Part shown: positions 1-5,843 of the stretch, in pieces
Layout of the letters: each line of letters opens with the position of its first letter
Position numbering within the stretch: position 1 is the first letter of the stretch
DNA from: Candidatus Dormiibacterota bacterium
GTDB lineage: Bacteria; Chloroflexota; Dormibacteria; UBA8260
Direction: 5' to 3'
DNA length: 5,843 nucleotides
NCBI GenBank assembly: GCA_955652545.1
Contig: CATPCA010000213.1
Span: forward strand, 1 to 5,843
Translations under genes and position numbers: made by a program
The notes under the pieces: model-generated
What the model was told of the DNA's origin: nothing
Databases searched by the model: none
Seen by the model: only the letters and a program-made list of their open reading frames with translations

Positions 1-325
1 CGGCCCGCAGCCGCTCGACGATGGGTCGGACCGCCGGGTTGGTCTCCTCGAGCTCGCGGAAGAATTCGATGTCCTCCATGTGATGGTGCAGGTGGACGAA
101 GCCGCAGTGGCGCAGGCAACTCACCTGGAGCTGCCAGAGCGTGCTGTCGCTCTTCAGCGCCTCGAGCTGCTCATGCAGTCCGGGTGTGGGAAGCCCGTCG
201 AGGACGGCTGCCGCGAGTCGCTCCACGGCCGCGAGATCACGCCGGATCAGCGTATGGATCGCAATCAGCGCCTGGTAGGCCCAGCGCCCGCGCGCGGTCT
301 CCGGGCGATCCTCGAAGGCTGGCAC
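1..325 (-). CDS. Hemerythrin-like HHE-domain protein, partial (C-terminus off the left edge)
   Basis: The minus-strand frame from GTG at 325 stays open to the window edge and gives 108 residues. It reads as a helical hemerythrin-type bundle. His24 lies in a helix (AIHTLIRRDL), a second helix covers roughly residues 51-75, and a His-rich block at 78-85 (HLHHHMED) contains the HHxxED pattern typical of the family, followed by IEFFRELEE. Such proteins bind a di-iron centre with His and Glu/Asp ligands and handle oxygen, nitric oxide or iron; which of these applies here cannot be told. The last helix and its ligands are missing because the gene is cut by the window. The start lies 5 bp after the TGA of the membrane-protein gene, so translation is probably coupled; there is no clear Shine-Dalgarno sequence, and the exact start is therefore uncertain. 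The family call rests on motif pattern and helical periodicity. Confidence 0.72.
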   Translation of the reverse strand, partial: MPAFEDRPETARGRWAYQALIAIHTLIRRDLAAVERLAAAVLDGLPTPGLHEQLEALKSDSTLWQLQVSCLRHCGFVHLHHHMEDIEFFRELEETNPAVRPIVERLRA

Positions 326-330
326 CGACG

Positions 331-654
331 TCAGCGAAGCGCGCGGTCCTGGGAGAAGGCAACCAGCGCCACGGCTGCGCAGCCGGCGATGACGAATGCC
401 AGCACCACCACCACGGTGACCGCCAGCCACGCCTGCTCGGGCCGCAGCGTGATCACCGCGACGAGCGCGAGCAGCGCGGCGACAGAGGTCAGCCAGCGTG
501 TCGCGGGCGTCACCCAGGTGTTGCGCAGAGAGCCGGTCGACGGCCGCGAGATCATCGCGATCATGAAGAGGTCGGCAAGCGGGATCAACAACCGCACCAG
601 ACCGGGCAGCTGCGGAACTGGCTGCGCCGGTGTCCGCGTGAGACGGTTGGCCAT
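331..654 (-). CDS. Small three-helix membrane protein of unknown function
   Basis: This gene encodes 107 residues that I do not recognise as a named family. Hydrophobic stretches at about 20-35, 54-70 and 75-100 would form three transmembrane helices. The first is less hydrophobic and carries an Asp (LADLFMIAMI); the last is rich in Val and Ala. The short N-terminus has Arg4 and Arg7, and the tail ends in SQDRALR. The start is well fixed: an in-frame TAA lies at 664-666, only three codons before ATG at 654, and no other start codon lies between. The gene begins 33 bp after the gcvH stop and ends 5 bp before the hemerythrin-like gene, all on the same strand, so it is probably the third gene of the gcvT-gcvH unit. 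A functional link to glycine cleavage or to the hemerythrin-like protein is only a guess from position. Base composition and codon use match the neighbours. Confidence 0.75.
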   Translation of the reverse strand: MANRLTRTPAQPVPQLPGLVRLLIPLADLFMIAMISRPSTGSLRNTWVTPATRWLTSVAALLALVAVITLRPEQAWLAVTVVVVLAFVIAGCAAVALVAFSQDRALR

Positions 655-687
655 TCCGCCAGCTTAGGGCCGCACTCCGTGGCGCGC

Positions 688-1062
688 TCAGCCACCGATC
701 GCTTTGTAACCGGCCTCGTCGAGCAGGTCGGCGCCGGCTTCGTCGACGTTGTTGAGGCGCAGCATCCAACCCTCGCCGTATGGGTCGGCGTTGACGCGCT
801 CCGGTGACTCGGAGAGCTGGTCGTTGACCGCCGTCACCGTGCCGCCCACCGGGGTGTAGAGGTCGCTGGCAGCCTTGACCGACTCGATGGTGCCGAACTT
901 GTCGCCTGCCTTGAACACCGTGCCGACGGCGGGAAGTTCGATGAAGATGACGTCGCCGAGCTCGGACTGGGCGTGGTCGCTGATGCCGACCGTGGCGACG
1001 CCGCCTTCGACATGCACCCATTCGTGGCTCTTGGTGAAGCGGTACTCGCTGAGGTCAGGCAC
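688..1062 (-). CDS. gcvH: Glycine cleavage system H protein (lipoyl carrier)
   Basis: The 124-residue product matches the H protein over its full usual length. This cytosolic protein carries the aminomethyl group on a lipoyl arm between the P protein (glycine decarboxylase), the T protein and the L protein (dihydrolipoyl dehydrogenase). Hallmarks are the N-terminal FTKSHEWV, the HAQSELGDVIFIELP segment (30-44), and the lipoylation site in ESVKAASDLY with Lys63 as the modified residue. PVGGTVTAVND (71-81), the ESPERVNADPYGEGWM region (85-100) and a helical C-terminus follow, all typical. The start is GTG at 1062, directly abutting the gcvT TGA (1065-1063), with a good ribosome binding site (AAGGGAG) inside the gcvT end. 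This zero-spacing arrangement implies coupled translation and one-to-one expression with gcvT. No residue expected to be essential is missing. Confidence 0.97.
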   Translation of the reverse strand: MPDLSEYRFTKSHEWVHVEGGVATVGISDHAQSELGDVIFIELPAVGTVFKAGDKFGTIESVKAASDLYTPVGGTVTAVNDQLSESPERVNADPYGEGWMLRLNNVDEAGADLLDEAGYKAIGG

Positions 1063-2184
<1,122 letters not shown>

Positions 2185-2192
2185 CAGGCGTG

Positions 2193-2208
2193 CGAGTGTA
2201 CGGACTCG
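2193..2208. promoter_or_regulatory. Dyad CGAGT-N6-ACTCG over the gcvT -10 box (possible operator)
   Basis: Two perfect 5-bp half-sites, CGAGT and ACTCG, are separated by 6 bp and enclose the predicted gcvT -10 hexamer. A repressor bound here would block gcvT transcription. The half-sites are short and the DNA is GC-rich, so chance is a real alternative; I do not recognise a regulator for this motif. Confidence 0.25.
2195..2200 (-). promoter_or_regulatory. gcvT: Predicted -10 box of the gcvT-gcvH operon promoter
   Basis: The minus strand reads TACACT here, a TANNNT -10 hexamer ending 10 nt before the gcvT ATG. Transcription would start about 3-4 nt before the ATG, so the mRNA would have almost no leader, which fits the lack of a Shine-Dalgarno sequence. 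No convincing -35 hexamer is visible at 16-18 bp. This is inferred from pattern and position only. Confidence 0.5.
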
Positions 2209-2217
2209 ACAGGCGCC

Positions 2218-2227
2218 GGTGGCCACC
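2218..2227. promoter_or_regulatory. Perfect 10-bp palindrome GGTGGCCACC in the divergent promoter region
   Basis: GGTGGCCACC equals its own reverse complement and is preceded directly by the 6-bp palindrome GGCGCC (2212-2217). It lies about where the -35 of gcvT would be and 8 bp before the predicted -10 of the acylase gene. Its position between two divergent starts makes a shared regulator site possible, but nothing in the window identifies a regulator. Confidence 0.25.
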
Positions 2228-2235
2228 CCAGCGGC

Positions 2236-2241
2236 TACGAT
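2236..2241 (+). promoter_or_regulatory. Predicted -10 box of the acylase gene promoter
   Basis: TACGAT fits TANNNT and lies 28 nt before the acylase ATG, which leaves room for a leader of about 20 nt containing the ribosome binding site. No clear -35 hexamer is seen. The upstream half overlaps the divergent gcvT promoter, so the two units may be co-regulated. Confidence 0.4.
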
Positions 2242-2258
2242 CCGGCCCGATTCCGCAC

Positions 2259-2265
2259 AGGAGAG
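2259..2265 (+). promoter_or_regulatory. Ribosome binding site of the acylase gene
   Basis: AGGAGAG ends 4 nt before ATG 2270, with AGGAG placed 6 nt upstream. It fixes the start at 2270 rather than at earlier in-frame positions, which would overlap the gcvT coding region and add a non-conserved N-terminus before the hydrophobic anchor. Confidence 0.8.
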
Positions 2266-2269
2266 CCGG

Positions 2270-4684
2270 ATGCTCATCGCCCTCATAGTTGTGGTGGCGG
2301 TTCTCGCCGTCGTCGCTGGGACGGCGTTCAGTGTGTTGCGCGCGCCGCTGCCGCGCACCCGCGGACGCCTCGTCGCGGACGGGCTTCGCGCACCGGCCGC
2401 GGTGGTTCGCGACGCCCGCGGTGTGGCCCACGTCGACGCCGCCTCGATGGAGGACGCGGCGTTCGCGATGGGCCTGGTGCACGCCCAGGAGCGCCTCTGG
2501 CAGCTCGACCTCAACCGCCGCGTCGCCTCCGGCCGGATCAGCGAGATCGCGGGCCCGCAGGCGCTCCCCGCCGATCGCTTCCTGCGCCGGGTCGGGTTGC
2601 GCCGCATTGCCGCCGAGGAGGCCGAGCTGCTCGGCGGCGAGACGCTGGTCATGCTGGCGGCGTACGCGGCTGGGGTGAACTCGGTGATCAGCGGACGCCG
2701 CCGGCTGCCGATCGAGTTCACGCTGCTGCGGTTGCGGCCGGAGCCGTGGCAGCCGGTCGACAGCATCGCCTGCGCCAAGCTGCTGGCTCTGGGCCTCAGC
2801 TGCAACTGGGATGCCGAGCTGCAGCGCCTGCGGCTCCTGAGCGCCGTCGGACCCGAGGTGGCTGCGCGGCTCCACCTCGTCTACCCGCGGAGCAACCCCA
2901 CCATCCTCGCCGACACCGCCCGCCAGGCCGGCCCCCAAGCCGGCGTCGAACTCCTCGACCTGTATCGGGCGGCCGCGGCCTGGCTGCCCAGCTCGGTCGG
3001 GGCGAGCAACGCATGGGCGGTGTCGCCGAGCCTGACCGCCAACGGACGTCCGCTGCTCTGCAACGACCCCCACCTCGAGCCGACCGTGCCGTCGATCTGG
3101 TTCGCCGCCCACATCCGCGCCGGCGACGACTTCGAGACCACCGGGGTCACGTTCGCCGGCCATCCCTTCCCGGTGATCGGCCACAACCGTCACATCGCCT
3201 GGGGTTATACCAACTCATTCGTCGACGCCCAGGACCTCATCGTCGAGCAGTTCGACTCGCGCGGCGCGTCGCGCTACCGCACCGAGAACGGCTGGGCCGA
3301 TTCCCGCGCCGTCCGGGAGGTGATCAAGGTCAAGGACGGGTCCGACGACGTCGAGGAGGTGGTGATCACCCGCCACGGTCCCGTGGTGGAGCGTTGCGAC
3401 GACCCCGACAGCGGCCGCTGGCTCGGCCTCGCACTGCAATGGACCGCGCTGACCCCCGCCAACGCCAGCCAGTCCCTGCTCGAGGTGCAGCGCGCCTCTG
3501 ACTGGGACTCCTTCCGCGACGCGTTCGCGGGACTCGACGCCCCCTCGCAGAACTGCGTGTACGCGGACGTCGAGGGGCACATCGGCTACTTCTGCCACGG
3601 CCGCGTCCCGGTGCGGCGCCGGGCGCCCACCGGTCTGCCGATGCCCGGCTGGGAAGGCGACCTGCGCTGGCGACGATTCCTGGACATCGACGAGGTGCCC
3701 CAGCAGCTGGACCCGCCCGAGGGCCTGGTGATCACCGCCAACAATCGCATCGTCGGCGAGGGGTTCCCGCACTACATCGCCGACGACTACATGGCCGGCT
3801 ACCGCGCCCGCCGCCTCCATCAGCTGCTCGCCGGCAAGGCCATGGACGCTGAGCGGATGCGGACGATCCAGCTCGACCAGCTGTCACCGCCGGCCGCTGA
3901 GGTGTCCGGGTTGCTTGCCGGGGTGAGTTGCAGCGCACCACTTGCCGAGGCGATGCGCCAACGCCTGGTGGCATGGGACGGGCACATGGCCCCAGAGAAG
4001 ATCGAACCGACGGTGTACGAGGCGTTCATGGTGCGGTTGGCAGAGCACGCGCTGCGCCCGCTGTGCGGTGACGACTGGGGCATCGCGGCAGGGGTCACGC
4101 TCACGCACCCGCTCTTCGAGTACCCGGGGAATTTCATCGGGCGCGCCACACCGATGCTCGTGGAGAGCTGGGCGGCCGGCGACGAGTCGCTGCTCGACGG
4201 CCAGACGACCTGGCCCGAGGTGGCCGAGCTGGCACTGGAGGACGCCGTCGCCGACCTGACCCGCACGCTCGGCGGGCAGCGACGCTGGCGCTGGGGCCGC
4301 GCCCACGCCATTCGTCTGCGCCATCCGCTGGCGGTGCGTCCGTTGCTCGGCCGCCTGCTGAACGCGCCGTCCATCCGTGTCGGCGGCGACGTCGACACTG
4401 TGATGGCGACAGCCCACCGGCCCGGGCTGGACTTCGCCACGCGCGTGATGGCGCCCTCGTGGCGGCAGGTGCTCGACGTCGGCAACTGGGACAGCGGCTG
4501 CACCGGCATCCTCTACCCGGGGCAGTCCGGGCACCGGGCGTCCCGCCATCACCACGACCTCTCCAAGCGCTGGTTGCACAATCGCCAGTTTCAGCTGACC
4601 TGGGGGGACAGGCCCTTCCGGGGGCGCCGCCGGCTGACGCTCATTCCCGGCGAGCGCGGCCTGATCACCAGGGAGCCGTCATGA
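2270..4684 (+). CDS. Membrane-anchored penicillin-acylase family Ntn hydrolase (peptidase S45)
   Basis: This 804-residue protein belongs to the penicillin acylase family, whose members are made as one chain, cut themselves, and hydrolyse amide bonds with an N-terminal Ser nucleophile. Residues 2-20 form one hydrophobic helix without a lipobox, suggesting a signal anchor and an extracytoplasmic catalytic domain. The alpha part shows DARGVAHVDA (48-57), FAMGLVHAQERLWQLDLNRR (65-84) and GRISEIAG (88-95). The cleavage site is GA|SNAW: Ser246 would be the new N-terminus, giving a beta chain of about 559 residues. Counting from it, His268 (NDPHL) falls at beta-23, an oxyanion-hole position that is His in cephalosporin and acyl-homoserine-lactone acylases but Gln in penicillin G acylase. 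GHNRHIAWGYTN (304-315) and TANNRI (Asn491/492) match other active-site regions. The C-terminus has VLDVGNWD and YPGQSGHRAS. The substrate is unknown; beta-lactams, acyl-homoserine lactones or cell-envelope amides are all possible. Confidence 0.92.
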   Translation: MLIALIVVVAVLAVVAGTAFSVLRAPLPRTRGRLVADGLRAPAAVVRDARGVAHVDAASMEDAAFAMGLVHAQERLWQLDLNRRVASGRISEIAGPQALPADRFLRRVGLRRIAAEEAELLGGETLVMLAAYAAGVNSVISGRRRLPIEFTLLRLRPEPWQPVDSIACAKLLALGLSCNWDAELQRLRLLSAVGPEVAARLHLVYPRSNPTILADTARQAGPQAGVELLDLYRAAAAWLPSSVGASNAWAVSPSLTANGRPLLCNDPHLEPTVPSIWFAAHIRAGDDFETTGVTFAGHPFPVIGHNRHIAWGYTNSFVDAQDLIVEQFDSRGASRYRTENGWADSRAVREVIKVKDGSDDVEEVVITRHGPVVERCDDPDSGRWLGLALQWTALTPANASQSLLEVQRASDWDSFRDAFAGLDAPSQNCVYADVEGHIGYFCHGRVPVRRRAPTGLPMPGWEGDLRWRRFLDIDEVPQQLDPPEGLVITANNRIVGEGFPHYIADDYMAGYRARRLHQLLAGKAMDAERMRTIQLDQLSPPAAEVSGLLAGVSCSAPLAEAMRQRLVAWDGHMAPEKIEPTVYEAFMVRLAEHALRPLCGDDWGIAAGVTLTHPLFEYPGNFIGRATPMLVESWAAGDESLLDGQTTWPEVAELALEDAVADLTRTLGGQRRWRWGRAHAIRLRHPLAVRPLLGRLLNAPSIRVGGDVDTVMATAHRPGLDFATRVMAPSWRQVLDVGNWDSGCTGILYPGQSGHRASRHHHDLSKRWLHNRQFQLTWGDRPFRGRRRLTLIPGERGLITREPS

Positions 4685-4694
4685 TCGGGAGCGG

Positions 4695-5363
4695 ATGAAT
4701 GCGACACGGACGTCGCGCTCCGCTCAGGTGGGGCTGGTCCGAGGCTGCTGCCTCGGGCTGGTGCTCCTGGCCGCCGTTGCGATCTTCGCCGCCGTCGAGG
4801 GCTTCCGTGCGCTTGCCGATCCCAACCTCGGTCCCCCGCCCAGCGGGACCTCGCACGGGAGCGACGTCGCGCTGATCGCCGCGGCGCTCGCCGGCGACGC
4901 GGGTGCTCAGCTGATCACGGGTGAACATGCCGTGGTCACTCTCAGCGAGCAGGACCTCACCGTCATCGTGCTGGCACGCAACCCGTCCCCTGACCGATTC
5001 CGCAATCCCCAGGTCCGCATCCGCGATGGTCTGCTGGTGTTGTCGGCGCAGTCGAGCCTGGGGCCGTTCGGCGTCACCCCCGTGGCCCGCAACCAACTGA
5101 TCTTCAGCGACCCGAGTGGCTCGCCGCAGATCACGGCGCAGGCTGTGGACTTCGCCGTCGGTCAGCTCGGACTGCCGCAGTGGCTCGGCGAGCGTCTCGA
5201 CCCGGCCCCGTCGACGACGATCAACTTCGCCAGGCTCTTCGCCGCCAACCCGATCCTGCTGACACTGTCGCAGGCGCTGGAGTGTGTGTCGGTGAAGCCG
5301 GACGGCGTGCATGTTGGTTTCCACCGCCCCGGCTCGAGTGCCGATGCGAGTCGATGCGTCTGA
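4695..5363 (+). CDS. Membrane-anchored protein of unknown function, possibly YpmS/DUF2140-like
   Basis: The product has 222 residues. Residues 14-34 form one hydrophobic helix after a basic N-terminus (Arg5, Arg8, Arg16), so it is probably a signal anchor with the rest outside the membrane; Cys18-Cys19 sit at the membrane edge. A Gly/Pro-rich linker (45-54) is followed by a compact domain of about 60-210 with VTLSEQDLTVIV (81-92), alternating beta-like strands (VRIRDGLLVLSAQSS) and LGLPQWLGERL (158-168). This order, a 'serve as stop for strand pairs' look, loosely recalls the YpmS/DUF2140 family, but I would not assign it firmly. ATG 4695 follows GGGAG at 3 nt and lies 10 bp after the acylase stop, so the two genes are likely co-transcribed. 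No catalytic motif is visible. It could be an accessory protein of the acylase or an unrelated envelope protein. Confidence 0.8.
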   Translation: MNATRTSRSAQVGLVRGCCLGLVLLAAVAIFAAVEGFRALADPNLGPPPSGTSHGSDVALIAAALAGDAGAQLITGEHAVVTLSEQDLTVIVLARNPSPDRFRNPQVRIRDGLLVLSAQSSLGPFGVTPVARNQLIFSDPSGSPQITAQAVDFAVGQLGLPQWLGERLDPAPSTTINFARLFAANPILLTLSQALECVSVKPDGVHVGFHRPGSSADASRCV

Positions 5364-5386
5364 CCGGGCGAGCCGTCGACGCCGCC

Positions 5387-5392
5387 TAGAAT
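5387..5392 (+). promoter_or_regulatory. Predicted -10 box giving a leaderless NIF3-like transcript
   Basis: TAGAAT fits the TANNNT consensus and is followed by exactly 6 nt and then GTG 5399. With the usual spacing, the first transcribed base would be the G of the start codon, making the mRNA leaderless. No Shine-Dalgarno is present upstream of this GTG, in agreement. A recognisable -35 is not seen. Confidence 0.6.
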
Positions 5393-5398
5393 CGCGGC

Positions 5399-5843
5399 GT
5401 GAACCTGCAGGACATCCTCGACTGGTCGGCGGAGCTCGCGGCTCTCGACTCGGTGCCCGCGGACTCGCAGGTGTACGTCGAATCCGCTGTCGATGTGCAT
5501 CGGGTGCTCTTCGGCGTCGACATCAGCCTCGCCGAGGTTCTCTGGGCGCAATAGAACGGCTTCGACGCGGTGATCGCGCATCACCCGCTCGGCGACCGCG
5601 CGCGCACCCGGATGGCCGAGGTGATCCATCGCCAGGTCGACCAGATGAGCGCCGAGGGCATTCCGCACGAGACCGCCGAGCTGGCCGTCACTGCGCGGCT
5701 GGAGGCATTCGAACGTGCCCTGCACATGAGCAACGTCAACGCCGTCGTCGACGGTGCGCGGCTGATCGGCATGCCGCTTTGCAACGTCCACCTCGCCTGC
5801 GACATCATCACCCGTGGTGCGATCGTCGACGTGCTGCGCGCCC
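5399..5843 (+). pseudogene. NIF3-like dinuclear-metal protein, 3' end off the window, interrupted by in-frame TAG
   Basis: The frame from GTG 5399 encodes 51 residues, meets TAG at 5552-5554, then stays open in the same frame for 96 codons to the window edge. Both sides read as one NIF3-family protein: VPADSQVYV (19-27), VHRVLFGVDISLAEVLWAQ (33-51), then after the TAG NGFDAVIAHHPLGD (53-66), EVIHRQVDQM (74-83), and NVHLACDII (129-137). His61-His62 and the later His131/Asp135 are candidate metal ligands of the dinuclear site. The family forms hexameric rings; its cellular role is poorly defined. The break is a pure nonsense codon with no frameshift, and codon use beyond it is normal for this genome, so the event is recent, a sequencing error, or the codon is read through. 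If the TAG were a sense codon, the gene would be intact as far as seen. CAG, GAG or AAG would each be one change away. Confidence 0.72.

Noticed and set aside
655..687. Possible terminator between gcvH and the membrane-protein gene
   Set aside because: No stem-loop followed by a T-run is visible in these 33 bp; read-through into the downstream genes is more likely.
80..807. Plus-strand open frames over the hemerythrin-like and membrane-protein genes
   Set aside because: They oppose genes with recognisable helices and motifs, and their translations look like high-GC shadows.
2185..2805. N-terminal extension of gcvT by about 200 residues
   Set aside because: The frame is open but antisense to the acylase gene, and the GcvT family begins at MGHRTPLYDRH; the extension is Ser/Arg/Ala-rich without a motif.
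5162..5811. Minus-strand open frames across the NIF3-like gene, which could suggest the real gene is on the other strand
   Set aside because: The plus frame shows clear NIF3 motifs on both sides of the TAG, while the minus frames show no family signature.

Overview
This window is very GC-rich DNA from a bacterium, most likely an actinobacterium. Third codon positions are dominated by G and C, GTG starts are common, every complete gene ends in TGA, and several TANNNT -10 boxes lie very close to start codons, as in the short-leader or leaderless promoters of Actinobacteria. I cannot name a genus from the sequence.

Layout. Two divergent transcription units meet at a short control region (about 2185-2269). 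Leftward (minus strand), in order of transcription: gcvT (2184-1063), gcvH (1062-688, abutting the gcvT stop), a small three-helix membrane protein (654-331), and a hemerythrin-like protein that runs off the left edge (325-1). The tight spacing suggests one operon. Rightward (plus strand): a membrane-anchored penicillin-acylase-type Ntn hydrolase (2270-4684), a small membrane-anchored protein of unknown function, possibly YpmS/DUF2140-like (4695-5363), then a leaderless-looking promoter and a NIF3-like gene (5399 to the right edge) interrupted by an in-frame TAG at codon 52.

How the genes work together. GcvT and GcvH are the aminomethyltransferase and the lipoyl carrier of the glycine cleavage system. 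The P and L proteins they need are not in the window. The acylase should self-process at Ser246 and cleave amide bonds outside the membrane or at the cell surface; its substrate cannot be told from sequence. Its neighbour starts 10 bp downstream and is also membrane-anchored, so the two are probably co-expressed. I see no defence system, mobile element, tRNA, rRNA or CRISPR array. The point most worth checking is the amber codon in an otherwise well-conserved NIF3-like reading frame. No non-coding stretch exceeds about 85 bp.
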